A stretch of 64,000 bases of DNA from Chionis minor (taxonomy: Eukaryota; Chordata; Aves; Charadriiformes; Chionididae): contig VZSF01001275.1 of NCBI GenBank assembly GCA_013398295.1, positions 116,641 to 180,640 on the forward strand, read 5' to 3'. The position numbers and the translations under genes are program-made. Below are positions 46,401 to 59,790 of this stretch, in pieces; the stretch's first letter is position 1; each line of letters opens with the position of its first letter. Under the pieces are notes generated by a model, which saw only the letters and a list, made by a program, of their open reading frames with translations, was not told the origin of the DNA and did no database searches.

Positions 46401-47992
46401 AGCTACAAGGATTTTCAAGCCCATCAAGTGTGATTAACCTTAACTGAGTAGTTATTTTATCAAAGCAAAGACCAATACTTAAGACTGTACCAGCTTTACC
46501 AGATGAACAATTTTAACAGACACCCATAAAACTGATTTTTTATCAGCTGCCCAATAGATTTAACATACTTTTTGGCTGAGACAAAAACTGGTATCAGGGC
46601 ATCTTAGCTATCACCCTTGAAGCGAGTCTTTTTCAGACTGCAAAACATACACTACTTGCCCAATTTTGTGGCTGTGCTTCAACATTCTCTAGATACATTT
46701 TTTGCCTTCCTCTGGCTATAATCCATCACCTAGCTCACACATTAAAGGAAAGGACATTCCTTCAGGACAATTGGGGAGCAGAGAACTGAGTAACGCAATG
46801 CATTTTGGAGAACAAAAGGAAGTTCAGGCTCTGGATTTCTCTGGAATAGAATCAAATCTTGGGATTTTCAGATGCCTGCATTAATTTATAAAGAACAAGA
46901 ATTACACAGAGAAGTAGTGAAGGTGTCTATCTCCAATCTGTCTGCAGGACACTCAATATTCAAAAAAAATTGACCAGTTGCACAGCTTAGATCTTATGTA
47001 GTTGTTTGCCAGCACAAATTATATTTCTAGAACAAGATGTTGCATACTAAGTAACTTGACTGGCCTGAACTGATTTCAGTATCACTCAAATAGATGCCTC
47101 TCACTTCTCTCCTGTTTAAGTGGGTCTAGGGCTCAAATGGAGCTGAAGACCTTGAAGTAATTCTTTTGGTATTAGAAATCTGGATTTACAGGAGTTTGTA
47201 ATTTCCCAGAGCTTGTGGCCCAGCTGCTAAATCCTGTACCTATTTCATCCTCAGCTTTGTGGTGCCTGTGTTGAAATTACAGCAATGCTTTTAAAAATAG
47301 TGCTTTAAGCAAACACACTTCTCTGGTGTTCTTTTCCTCACCTTATGCTCCTCTTCTTGTTGGTTTATTTACTTGCTACTTGTCAGCTGAATCCGAGGAA
47401 AAGTGAGCTCTTCTGCACTACAGAGAGCACAGTGGAGAGAGGATGAGTTGTGGGAACACACACTGAATGTTTGGGATGGGAGCCAGCTCACAAAATTGCA
47501 GTCAGAGGGCATTCAGTCTATGGATCACTTTCTGTAAGCAATGCATGAACTATGGCCCTTTGGATGTAGAGGAACCATGAGCCAGCCCACATCATTCATC
47601 CAGTTTTCCAATGGCTACAAACAAGTGAGGTGTGTTCTAACCCCAGTGATTATGAGAAGTGTCAGAACTAGAGTTTTTTTCAGTTCTGATTGTGCTGAAC
47701 AGCCAGAACAATCACAGTGTCCTACCTGTGCTCCCAGGTGCCATGGCTCAGTGTGGATGACACTGCTACTCATTTAGCTCTCATAGCTTTTGATGTTTCA
47801 AGGAAGTGAGCACATGAACCTAGAACAAGCAGGACAAACAAACAAAATAAGCACATCTACTCTCACTTGGCTCCAAGGGCTCATTTTTTCCTGTTCTACC
47901 AACTTTCACTTGCTCTGACCTGTGGTTTTTGGCATATGCAATGATACTTGACAACTTCCTAAATATTGCTGTTCATCTGAGGCCACACTGAG
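43500..47992. other. Unique sequence, no gene seen
   Basis: No recognised gene or repeat. The longest frame is 110 codons (44862-45194, plus) overlapped by others on both strands. None shows a recognisable domain. Confidence 0.55.
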
Positions 47993-48062
47993 TCCCAGAA
48001 TGGCAGAATTGGATGGGATCCCAAAGCAGTCCTGATTCCACCCACCAGTCTAATCCCTACCT
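47993..48062 (-). mobile_element. Possible decayed CR1 3' end, minus strand
   Basis: 'cccagaatggcagaattgga' followed by 'tgggatccc' resembles the reverse complement of a CR1 terminus ('cagaatggcagaattggaag' then 'ggacc'). The rest of the expected sequence is hardly recognisable, so this is a weak call. Confidence 0.35.
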
Positions 48063-49921
48063 CACATGCAAATTTTTCCCCCCACTAATCTCTCTGTTGG
48101 GTTTCCTTGAGAAAGAGCATTTTTGAGTTTTTTACTGACGAGGGTTTTCATATGATTCGCAGGAACAAGAAGGTATATCTCGAGGGGGTGACATGGCAGA
48201 AGATGAGAGTGGGGAAGATGCTGGGCCTGGCGGCAGAGCGGTGTGATTTATCTGCTCAGAGTTTGTCTGGTTTTTATGGGGGCACAGCAAGAGATGGGCG
48301 AGAGTTTATGTTGTCCTGTTTGCTGTACCAGCTGTCACACTTCTGAGGAACCAGGAAATTTTTCCTGCACCAAAAGTAATTGCCTGTGGGAGGAAAACCT
48401 TGCTGACTGTGGGTGGGGTGAAGAAGTGGTGGGAAGTGGGTGAAGCAAGCTGGGAGCCTGCCGCATAGAGCAGGAGGCTCCTGAGGGGAGCCAGGGAGTT
48501 CCTTCCAACAACAGAGCCAAGCCAAGTCTGAAAGGTGCTGGAAAGATGGAGGCTTTATCTGAGAGACAGAGGAGATGGCAATGGTTGTTCAAACCCAGGA
48601 AGACACTGAGAATTGCAGGACTCGAGAGCAGGAGTGTAGGAAAGGCTGAGATGGGGGGGGAAGACGTTCATATTCAAACCATTACATGCAGTCTACGTCA
48701 TGCAGTAGTCTGAGCTAACTCGATTTAAAGAGATGCCTTGTTTGAATTTACAAGTTTGTATTCTAATAAAATCTTGCTTTAGAAATTGAAAATCTTTCAG
48801 TATCTCTTGGGCACACACTTTACAGAAACAGTGGGGCAATTCTGCCTCCAAGTTCTGGCCAACTTGAGGCCTCCTGCAGATAAAAGCAGAGCTTTGAGGA
48901 GGACAGCATGGCAGAACTATTAGCAGCACCTGGAAGATGAAAAGAAATCAGATCTGAAGGCTGGAGCTATGCAGAGCTTTGCAGCATCAGGGCTACTCTG
49001 TATGCTGGGTCTCAAATGCTTCTTTTCCACTTAGGTGTTGCGTGCAGCCAGATTTTGAGAATATTCCATATTTTTCAGAGGTTTCTCCATGTATTACAAG
49101 CAACACGTAGCTATTTCTGCATACCCAGAAACCTCAGATCCATCCGATGTGCACGCATAGAGAAATTCTGCCATGCTGTTGTGAGACATTCATTAGAACT
49201 GTGCAGTTTCCAGAAAAAGCTGTATGGACTTAGGGTACATGCATGTATCAATGATACAGCACTTGCATACTGTTTGCAGTGCTTCCAAAAAGCGCTAGAT
49301 CTGCAGCACATGCTCTGCAATATAGATTTGCACGTCTACAGCCAGTTGGACTTATGCGGAGGTGTTGAACTTACTGAGTATCTGCAGACCAGAAGGGAAG
49401 CATTTGCTGCTTCCCAGAAGCAATGGATTTACTGTGCATACATAATGTGGTGCACGTGTCCATATTTTTGTGGGTGAACACCTGGGCAGAACTATGGGAG
49501 CAATAAACAAGTGTTCAAGGCAGAAGAAAATGAATGGAGGAATAACGTGCTGGGTGAATCAGAAGGGAAAGCTTGTGACAAACGGCAATTTGGTGGGTGT
49601 GGGAGAGTTCGCTACGGCAATGGCAACGCTCAGTGGTGGGATGGGGGCTCCAGCAGCGGGATGAGCCAGGGTGTGCTGCAGGGCTCCCACTTGCTCTGGA
49701 ACATGGGGGCTTGCTGCCTGCCACACCCCGCACCACCCAGGGCTCTGGGGAAGTACTCACTGCTTTTAGTGCCATGGGGGAGGAAAGGACAGGCTTCAGT
49801 TCAACTGTCAGAAGTTCAGGTGAACACAGAAGCCAGAAGGAAAAATTAAAGCTATAGGAGAAATTGCACTTTTTTAACTCAACACACTGATGGATTACAG
49901 TGTGGGACATTTTAGCACACT
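48063..49921. other. Unique sequence, no gene seen
   Basis: No gene recognised. The 153-codon open frame at 49016-49477 is rich in Cys, Leu, Phe and His but has no spacing pattern of a known zinc-binding or secreted family, and I treat it as chance. A G/C-richer stretch spans about 49600-49800. Confidence 0.5.
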
Positions 49922-49996
49922 GGTATTTTGGTTTGGTTTTGGTTTTGTGTTTTTTGGGTTGGGCGGGGTTTTTTTTTCTGTGTGTGTGTGTGTTTT
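49922..49996. repeat. GGTTTT-rich tract and (TG)n microsatellite
   Basis: 'ggtttggttttggttttgtg' begins a G/T-only stretch that passes through 'gggttgggcgggg' and a T10 run into about seven TG units at 49979-49992. Simple sequence. The G-runs around 49956-49968 are spaced closely but are too few for a canonical quadruplex. Confidence 0.85.
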
Positions 49997-52900
49997 ATTT
50001 TTATTTAAATGCACGAACAAATTGAAAGTCAAACCTCACATTTAGAAAACAGAAACAGAATTGTGATACCCGTGATGTGCGTGCAAGCAGCAGGCTCCCT
50101 GGGGCGCTGCTGAAAGACGCGCTGGGAGCCATGGAAAATACACATGTTTGCATGCGAGACCGCAAAGTGCCCACTGGAGAGTCTCCAACCACTCTGCAGA
50201 CTCCTGGAGGTGCAGAGAGCGCATTTCAGTCTGCACCACAAGTCAAATTTGCTCTTGCTGGCATAAGCAGGTGAACAGTTCCACTGTATGTATGTGCAAA
50301 GCAGATTAAAAGATCAGATTAATAATTTTTATGAAAAGTAGTCACTACATATGGCGAAGTCATTTTCACATCTAGTGTCTCAACTACTTGCTTTTTAGTA
50401 CCCCAAAGGGGATTAGAGCAATTGCACTAATTGCTTAACAAACTGCCTTTGTAAACCAAAGGCATTTTAAAACGGTATGAGACCAGAAAAGTTTTATTTT
50501 CTTGCTCTTCTATAACTAAAGGTGTCCAAATTAATTTTTTTTTTTTAAATCTTGGCATTATAAGTGGGTCTCAGGCTGAGCTTTTATTCACCAAGTTATA
50601 GCTAGAAGCCAATTCTGATGTCCAAGTTATAAAAAAATCCCTGAAAACAGCAACTTCTAATGGAAAAGCTGAAGTTGCCCAAGCTTTGGTGAGGTAAATG
50701 TGCCAATATAATAATGCAAAATATCTGTTTTCTCTATACTCCAAGCCTCACCACAATCTTTTTGTGAGGAATTTATATTACTAGAGTAGAATCCCCTAAT
50801 GGAATGTGTATTCTTTATATTACTGATGAATTAACCCCTCTGTTTCATTCAGATGGGGAATTTTTCTTCTTGTTTACATATTTTAGTGTTCTGAACAACC
50901 CTTTAAATATTGCACATCAAGTATTGACCACTTTGCCGTCTTATTTCCAGTAAAAGTTATGAGCAATTACGTTAAAATCTGACTAAATTTTTTTTTAGTA
51001 TGTCTTCCAGAAAAACTTCCCTGCATAGCAGAGCACACACTTTCCTTAATCTTGGCATTTTGCTCCTCAGCTGCCGTCATTCCATCTGAAGCATTTACTT
51101 TGAAATGCCTGCCAAATATTTTTGCCCCAGTACCACAATAACAGCACAGCAATGTGGGAGTGATTCAACTCGGTGCGTTTACGATGAGAGCAGCCTACAG
51201 AGAAACAGGCTCAGGAAAGTGGTCTATGCACTAGGTTCTCCTAGCGAGATCCAAATCCTAAGCAGATCTGCTAAACCTCGTTAAAGGTCATTCTTGTAAG
51301 TTATTGTTTCTTCTGCTAAATGAGACAGCTTGGATGTGAGTTGTTTGGGTTTTGTTGTCTGCTTTACTTTTAGCAATTAAATTTAAAATAAGTGTGTTCT
51401 AGAAAGAGTTGCATTAGGCAACATCTTCAGTAGTGCTAATCTGCATAGTTCTACTGAGATCAGAGGAGCTCTCCTGATTCACACCAGCTGTATCGCTGGC
51501 CCCTTTCTGTGGGTAGTTAACTCTTGCAGAGGTGCTGAGGTTGTTTGGGCAGCACATCACCTGTCCATGTGTTTTCCTCCAGGAGAATGCAAAGCACATC
51601 GCAAGCCCTGCTGTTTAACACTGAGGTACAGGGAGCACTTTGCAACAGTCAGGATCTCCAGGCTGCAGCTCACTCAGATCCTGGCTGCCTTGTAAATCTT
51701 TCTTGCCCCACTTCAATGGAGATAAGAGGGATTGCATGCTAGAGGTTCAGTTGAGAGAGACCACCCAAGTCATAGCTCATTTCACTTCTACTGACCTCCT
51801 CTGATATGCCCATCAAAGCAGCGATTAAAATACAGAGCAGGAACTTTGTGTAGTGCAAATGTGTTCCATCAATCTCCTTTTCATCTGGCTCTTCAAATAC
51901 TTCAGACCTGAGTAAGCAGCTGAAAATTTTGCAAACAAGAGTGAGTAAATGTAAAGACAGATTTTTTCCCCCTGTTCTGGAGCAGGACGATCTGTTTACC
52001 TTTCCGAAGGAGCTGTCAGCAGAGTGGTCATCATGAAATATGAATTCACAAATGGTGCACTCCTAGGAAAACAAGTACATGTAGAAACTTGTTCCTTCTA
52101 TTTTCAAGAAGGTTTTTTTTTCCTCTGCTATTTGAGTTTGGCAGCAGACTTTCTTTTTTAGTTCCAGTGCAACCTTTTAATAGACGTTTGGTCGCCTGCT
52201 GTAACTAGATGGGCCTGAACCTGCAAACATTTTGCTCACCTGTTTGGTTGCAGTTGTACAAGTACACAGGTCAGGAAAGTCAAGCAAGGAAATGAGTGGG
52301 GGACTGTGATGCATTCAGTTTAGATGTGCTGCTATATGTATTAACAATAAGAATCCTACTATACCATTTAAACAGCCTCCTGTGTTATTCTCCTACACAC
52401 TCTACGCTATTGGTATCTCTTCATTGCCAGCCTAGTGCTACTGGTTCCAATGGATAATTTTCCGGACATGAGACTAAACCTCTACCTGAAAAAAGAAAGG
52501 ATTTTTATTTTAGAGGACTAAAGCATAAAGGGGCATTGTTGGGGGTATTGCATTGCAGTTAGAATATGTGGATAGACTCCATGGAGTGGGAACCGATTGC
52601 TTCACTATGAGGACCGTGGAGACCCCAGCCCAGAGCAAGGACTGCAGGTGTCAGCAGGGAGGAGGTTACGCAGCCGGTGAGGAGCTTGGGCTCCGGAGTA
52701 TGTGCTCTCCATAACCTCTTCCTTGGGCCCCACCATTGCCTCTCTCTGCCTGCAAGCCAACACACACACACGTATCCATCTCTGTCCAGACACAGCTTGT
52801 GGGGATGTGATATACAGTGTAATTCCTTATGTGGGCTTTCTGAAGTTTGGTTCTATATATATCTGCCCTCTCCTGTAGCTCCGAGCCTCACAGACTCATA

Positions 52901-55900
52901 TGACACGTACACCCAAAGAAATGCAAGAAACAAACCTCTTGCTTCTGCAGTGTTTTGGGCTTTTTGTACACCCACACAGGGTCTTTATTTAGTTTGGTCT
53001 GTAATCTTAGGATATGTGATGTTCTTGCTAAATCATCTTGATGTCTAGGAGACGTATACTGGAGGAAATCCAAGTACAACTGCCCTGCTCTCTGGAGCAG
53101 GGCAGAGCCTTACTCACACGTACCAGGAGCTCATGCTGGGCTCTGTCATAGGGGTGTACCGGTCTCCACATAGCATCATGGTCTCTTACACCCCTTGCAG
53201 AGGTAGGGATCTATAAAGAGCATGAATAAAGGTTTCTACCTTTTGACTGGTCATTGTGTGAAGGAGAGGAATGAGAAGTCTTTGGGCATTTCCCTGTCAC
53301 ATGATCACAGCAGCACAAAGCCTCCTCTGTTGATGTGCTCTGACTGGTGTCATGGACCACAGTCACACAGCAGAAGGAGCTACTTCTTTACTACACAGCA
53401 TGCGTGGGGGCAGGTCTGACACAGACACCGTTGTGTCAGCTCTCCGCCATTGTGCTGGTTGAGATGGGAGGTGAGAATAAAGGAAGACTACAGGATGCTC
53501 TTTGAGTATTTCAAGGTGTCCAAATCACTGGGATGGATTCCATAAACCATCTAAAAGTTAGTCATCTACTGATCAGTTCTCTGGTCATATAATCTGGCAT
53601 CTCTCCTGCAGTCAGTGAACACAGATGTACTACTTCAGGGTGTCATTCATCTTAAGGCAGGTGTCTAGAAGATACATAAGGTATACATAAGGTGAATCCC
53701 CCTTTGGACATGCTCATTCTTTTCCATTACATTCAGGAAAAAAAACGTACAAATTGAGACAAAATGTCTGCAGTTTGGACAGATTAAGTTAGGCGGGACA
53801 AATTTGCACCCAGATCCCTCTCGCAACATCTATAAGACACCTTTCACCTAAGCAACAAGATTAAAAAACAGAGGATTGTCCCCAGTGAATTCCAACTTAC
53901 ATCTGCCCCAGAGTTAAGGTTACTCCTCTTTTTCTGTTTGGGAATTTCTATAACTTCTCTCATGTTAGTGTTTGGTACCTTCTGGGAGGCTTGGAAAGAT
54001 TTGACAAGCTAGCAAAGTCGAACTGTTACCTGTTTTAGCTCTCTTCATTCTCTCCAAGTGAAAAAGAAATGAGAAAATATGTTTAAAAGATACTCGGGTG
54101 GAAATCAGGGATAAAGCAGAGCAAACAGGAGAATGAATGATCTGTGCAGATGGTTGCTGAGAGAAGCTGGGCTCCTGTACTCTACCATTGTTTTTGCAGG
54201 TGAGATCTTTGCCTTCTAAAGCTGAGGAAGCCTAAAGACTGGTTGGGTTTGAAAGACACACATCTGCCTTTGAATTCTATTGTTATTATCGTGGAATCAT
54301 TTTACATAATTGACACCTTTTACAAAAAAAAAGCAGTTTGGAATATATTTTGTTTATACTGTAGCTAAACTCTGCCTGAGTTGTCTAGTCCCACTGAACC
54401 ATACAGTATATTCATCAATGCATAGTTCTCTTGCATTTCAGTATTTGTTATGAAAACCAAAATTCTTACTCTGAGCTATTTATACTGGCAGTGCTTCAAA
54501 GGAAGCAACTGCTTTACTTCATGCCAACCTCTGTAGCAGTGAGAAAGAATACCTCTCCTAAGATCGTTTATATCTTTTTAACCTTTCAATGCAGATTTGT
54601 CTGAACGCATTTTTTTCCTTTAGTACATACCTGCAATGACAGGAACTTGTTTGATAAGACACTGACATAAGAAGTTAAGTGTTCTTGTTTAGTGAAAATA
54701 AATTGACCTGTGAATCAAAACATCTTTTAGTTTCTTTCTTCACTTGTTGGCAAAACAAATACAAGAATTTCCAAGCTGCAGAAACATAACATCCTAGTCC
54801 TTTGCGTGGAAGGGCAGCCATCACACGGTGTTGCTGCCAGAGCTGAGAATGATAAGCCAATCCTCCAAACCATGGCAGAGCACTAGCAAAAAGGGACATT
54901 TCATTCCGGTCAAGGTGGAGCCAAATCTGCTAGTTTTATGTCAGTAGCTCCACCACTTATTTCCCAGAAACTTTATCATATACACATGCAGGGCTTCCAC
55001 TCTGGGCTATGCCTTGACTTGTAGCATAATCAAGACATTCACAAGACCAGCTAAATTATTGCCATCAGCTCCCATTTATCTGCTCTTTTAATTCCTTCCA
55101 GAAAAGGTTCAAGAGTTACTGTTTGTTTTGCAGAAGGAAAGCATCAGACATGCCTTTGTGAGAGCCAAGACGCCGGAACCGCAGCCGTGCCGTGGTGCAG
55201 AGATGGGTGTGCTCTGCCAGGGCAGCGCGGGGGTACTTCTCCGGCCGGCAGAGGAGGCTGCACTGCCGTGCTGAGCATGCCCGTGTTGCACTTGTCCTCT
55301 GCCAGGGAAAATTAAAGCACAGCAGGATGTGGCCAGCAGTGATTTGAGTATGTTAACCATGCCCACTCTAAATGATGAGAAAAGCCCGCATTGCCCTAGG
55401 ATCTGACTGTTTCCATGGGTGTATAAGTGTTTGAAGCCAGGCTACAACTGCCTGTACCCAAAGCGCCTTACAGCACTCCATGCTGTGATGCCTTGGGGTT
55501 ACCAATTCACTGAGACACATGGGTGAGAGTTTACTTCACCCTACCTGCTTGCAAACTCTGGCAGATGTTGCCTTTTTCCAGATGTTGTTCAGAAAGGGGA
55601 GATGCTGATATAATCACCATATGGCATGGTGAGCACAGGTCTCGTGGCATCACAGCAGTCTAAGTCTGAAGCACACCTGTATTTTCCAGTAGCTGAAAAT
55701 GGAAAATGGTGCACAAAAATGGCAGTTGTGTTAAATATCATCATAAGTGAAAAATAAGATTGAGAGGTAGTATTCAGAAAAGCTCCAGATTACAATAGTT
55801 GTGTAATGAGTCTCTTGCAACACACCTAATTTTGTTCAGGTAAGATCAAGCCACACTTACTTGTCCAGGATTTCTTCCTGGAACAAGTATATGTTTATTC

Positions 55901-57865
55901 ACAGGTTTTATATCTTAGGACAGAGATTAGGTCTCATTTCCCTGAAGCTAAACAGATAGAGAGTGCAAACCCAATTTTTTCCAGTTTTCAGTGTAGAAAG
56001 ACTGTGTTTATGTTAGCAACTGGTGCAGGGCAATGGGACCAGCTCCACAGAGCTAAACAGTTGGCCGTGAGGCTGTTATATACATCTTTTAAGGTGATTT
56101 ACCCTGGACTAGTGCTAATCTGATCCCACAGACCAAATACCCAAGAGCAGCTGGACTACATCAGGCAGGCCAAAATGCAGTAAATGGGGATGAATGGGAG
56201 ATCTGCTTTGAAAGCACACTTCTGATCTGAATTAAAATTTGAATGCCCTGTAGTGTTACTCTAGGTGTACCCCGAGCCCCTGACGGTCCCTTACTGGACA
56301 GCCTTTGCCTCTGACGGGGGAAAGCGAGGTCTAACACAGTTCTTCAAAAGAACAAATATTCATCTGACAGCAGCTGCAATAGAGTTCATTTGGTAATTTT
56401 CTGTCCCCATGTGGGTATTCATGAGAGTCTTGAAAGGTATTTATGGGTCATCGCATGAGTCATTCAACAAGGGTGTCACAAGTACTACTGTGTGTTATGA
56501 GAGACTGCTCCTTCAGCAGAAACAGAAGAGTACTAACAGGGAAAACCAGATGAAATGTCCAAAGTGTGAAAAGAGGTTATTCAAAGCTTCTGTCTCTGTC
56601 ATTTGTAGTTTGTTGAACACGAATTGATGAAATCACTGCAAACCTTCTACAACAGGAAGTGATGAAGACTTAGAATTTATGTATATCCATGATATGTACA
56701 TAATAAATGATAATTAAACACCCCAGCAGTTACACACATGATAATGTATTTCTGCGATCATGTGTTTTTAGTTAGTTTTTATGTATTTGCTGTTACTTGT
56801 AATGTTCTCTTAAATGTCCCTAACTTATTTTCCTACACCAACTTCATCTTTCTTTTGCTTGGCAGAAATTGTTATTTTTTCAGCTTACCATTGGGGGCAT
56901 TCAAATTATTTATTTATTTTTATATAAACATCATAAGTGCTGCCAGCACAACTTCTTGGAAAAGTGCTAGGCTTAGCCTCATTCTGTCATCTGTACGGTA
57001 GCCAAGCAGGGCACGTTGTTAGTACTCTGCGAACAATGGGTATTATTGTTATATTAACTCGGTTTCATTTCTTGGGGGAGAAAAGAAAGATTGGTGGATT
57101 TAGTAGGAGATAAACTAAATAACAGGCACATGCCCAATTTGGATTTTACTGAGAGCAACAAAGTAACTTCAGTTAACATCTCTGGGAATGGGGTTAAGCT
57201 TTTAGGATTACATCTGTTTCACCAGCTGTAGTCATCCATATGTTAGATTTCTAACCTCACCCACAGGCTCTCCACGTCAGTGGAGAGAAGTCGTAACCTC
57301 CTGAGGGGCAGTTGGTCCATCCTAAGGTGCCCGGGAAATGTGTGATGAATTGGCCTCCCTTCGTTGATTGCATCATTCCGCTTTCTAAATTGTTAACATT
57401 ACAACTTTTTTTACTGGAGTACCTTGAACTATGAATATCCCACAGTGGTGTTTTGAGTGTGGTGAGTTTCTGCTAGAGCTTGGGCAGCATTTTCAAAGCC
57501 CACAGCTGAAGAACACTGGCTTCACTCATGAAGAGGAGCATCAGGGACAAACAACTGAACACTGGCTGGATGATTTAACTCTGGAGCAGGATCTGGCTTT
57601 AACACACATTGTGCGTGACTTAATTAGCTTTTAAATAGCCAGTTCTTGCCACCATTTCCCTTAGCATCAGTATTGCTCTCAGGCTCAAGGACTATTGTTT
57701 CCATGCAGCTTTTCCTCCATGGTTGCAGCCTTCACGCCGTGGTCCTTCACTTCATTTTCCATCTGTAATGAATGCAAAATCGGCTTCATACACTGCACCT
57801 AAATGGTGGAGTCTTTCACTGGCGCATTCCTTTTCATTTGCAGGATTTATTAAATGATGTTCATC
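49997..57865. other. Unique sequence, no gene seen
   Basis: About 7.9 kb of mostly AT-rich sequence without recognisable genes or repeats. A short CpG-dense patch lies at 55171-55283 (see the findings). Near 53677-53700 'atacataaggt' is duplicated in tandem. Open frames reach at most 123 codons and show no recognisable family. Confidence 0.5.
55171..55283. other. Short CpG-dense patch
   Basis: Eleven CpG dinucleotides by eye in about 113 bases, in 'cgccggaaccgcagccgtgc', 'cagcgcggggg' and 'ctccggccggcag', against very few in the surrounding kilobases. It is too short for a standard CpG island. It could be a small unmethylated regulatory element, an exon or a chance remnant. No coding frame is recognisable. 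Confidence 0.5.
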
Positions 57866-58010
57866 ATGGCTGCCCAGGGAGGCTGTGGAATCACCACTCC
57901 TCGAGGTATTTAAAAGATGGGTTGACGTGGTTGTGGCAGTGTTAAGTCCATGGTTGGACTTGTTGATCTTAAAGGTCTCTTCCAACCTAGATGATTCTCT
58001 GGTTCTATGG
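57866..58010 (+). mobile_element. CR1 LINE 3' end
   Basis: A very short CR1 copy: 'ggctgcccagggaggctgtg' at 57868, 'ggaatcaccactcctcgagg' near 57887, 'tggttggacttgttgatctt' near 57951, 'aaaggtctcttccaaccta' near 57971 and the terminal 'gattctctggttctatg'. It contains the last ORF2 codons and 3' UTR only. Its 3' UTR is closest to that of the 33.7-36.1 kb copy, suggesting the same or a sister subfamily. Confidence 0.92.
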
Positions 58011-59383
58011 CCTGAGTGCTGAGGCCACTGGATGGCATCTTTGGAAGGGAAGAGTTTCCCCAGGCCTACACTGAGGATACTCTTTTCTGTTGAATTTCTC
58101 TGCTAACAGAGAGAAATTCTGACATATTATTGTTATGTGATTATTGTTATGTGTCTTCTGTGTCCTATCACTGTCTAAAGTAGAGTTGTTGTGCCATGAC
58201 AGAATTAAATATATTCAATGCTTTTGAGGACGTATGAGACTATTTGCCATCTGTGCACTACTGGAAAGATCAAAACTGAGAGTAGCCACACTGAAAATCA
58301 GCACTTGTTCTGTCTGAACTAATGAGAGCTGGGTTTTCAGGCTTGAGCAGAATTAGAACAGATCTTGATGCCTTCATCCCTGTATAAACTGCAGACTCTT
58401 GTACTGATCCCCTTAGCAGATCTGTCTGTGGGACGTACTCTGAGACACCTAGAGTAATATGGCAGATCTAAGCCAGATTTTCATGGACTGGAACACAAAG
58501 AGCGCAGTAGATAAGTAGGGTTTGGAGCTGAATCCCAAGCAATTATTCTCATTTACTGTAAAACATCTCTACATGACTTTGACAGAGGTTACGCTCAGCC
58601 TACATGCAGAGCCATTAGGTCTCACGCACCCAGCACAAAGCTCAAGCACTGCTTCCTGCCACCCCTGCTGCTGCGGCCACGTCCCACACATGTAAAGCAG
58701 AGCCAGAAGTCACAAATCCCAGTTGCTGCCTAGCTCGACAGCAGGTCCCCAGCCATGCCCCCCCCCCACCTCCATGCACATAAGCATTTTTGGCCATCAC
58801 CCAGCACAGTTCTGCTTCATGCATCAAAGGAGGTAACTCTTGGGAACTCTCCCTGTCTGCTCAAAGGTCCCTTTGCATTTCCAAGTTGCACCGGCTCAGG
58901 TACAGTGTGGGTTATTTTGAGCTTTGAGGAAGTCAAGCTAAGAGTAGTTTTTAACTTTAAAGTGAATTCAGGGGACTTGAAGTTTGGAGCATTTTTTAAA
59001 ATATCATAACTGAAAATCAGTGCAATTCTGACAATAGACAATGTCGAGTGAGGAAGCTGCAGTTTGCAGGGGAGTATGAAAATATGATAGAAACAGCTTT
59101 CTGCCGGAGACAAGGGAACAGCTGATATCTAGAGCAGGGAAGAATCTCTGGGGTTAACAAGAAAAAAATCTGAAAGTGTTCCAAAACATTTCACCAAAGA
59201 AAGCCCAAGTGTTAGTGACAGATGTTAATGATGTTGCTTAATGCTTGACTGGCAGGTAGTCAGATACTTGTGAGCTGAGCGTGGCTTAAGAGCTTACTTG
59301 AAAGCAAATAGAAGCTTGAAATGAGGCAACACCGGTTCCCGGTTCTGGGAGGAACATGGGAACTGCTGTGAGCTGTGAACACA
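58011..59383. other. Unique sequence with short hairpin, no gene
   Basis: No gene recognised. A perfect 10-bp inverted repeat with an 8-base loop (58092-58119) is followed by two tandem copies of a 14-base unit (58127-58154). A C10-type run lies near 58758. Confidence 0.5.
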
Positions 59384-59790
59384 CATCTGTTTAGCCCAAT
59401 ATCCTGTCTTCAGCAGTGGCCAGCAGCAGATGCTTTGGAAAAGAAAAGAAATACAGCATGTATGGAGCATTCCTTCACCTCCTATAATCCCCCAGATCCT
59501 GGCAGTCAACAGTTTAGGGACTCCCTAATGCCAGACATTGCATCTGGACCATTGTTTTTAATAGCCACCAATGGACCTATCTTCCATAAATTTGTCTAAT
59601 CCTTTTTTGAACCCATTTATGCTTTTGGCCTCTGCAGTATCCTATGGCAACGAACCCTTGGGTTGAATTATGCTGTGTATTAGAAAGAATTCCCTTGTAT
59701 CTGTTTTGAACCTGGTTCTTGGTAATTTCACTGGGTGTCCCCAGTCTCTGCACAGTTAAAAATAGTGAATGGCTGTCCCTTGCTCAGACT
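59384..59790 (-). mobile_element. Ancient CR1/L3-like LINE fragment, minus strand
   Basis: The plus strand reads 'agcccaatatcctgtcttca', 'gcagtggccagcagcagatg', then near 59598 'taatccttttttgaaccca', near 59628 'ggcctctgcagtatcctatg' and near 59731 'cactgggtgtccccagtctc'. This order matches an old amniote CR1/L3-type LINE 3' region on the reverse strand, a family also common in turtles and crocodilians. Divergence is much higher than in the other CR1 copies, so it probably predates modern birds. The right boundary is vague. Open frames across it are antisense to the element. Confidence 0.7.

Noticed and set aside
49016..49477. 153-codon Cys/His-containing frame considered as a zinc-binding or defence peptide
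   Set aside because: Cysteine spacing is irregular and there is no repeat or family motif.
56409..56627. Frame containing CPKCEKRLF, reminiscent of a zinc-finger knuckle
   Set aside because: Only one CxxC pair, with no matching second pair or finger repeat.
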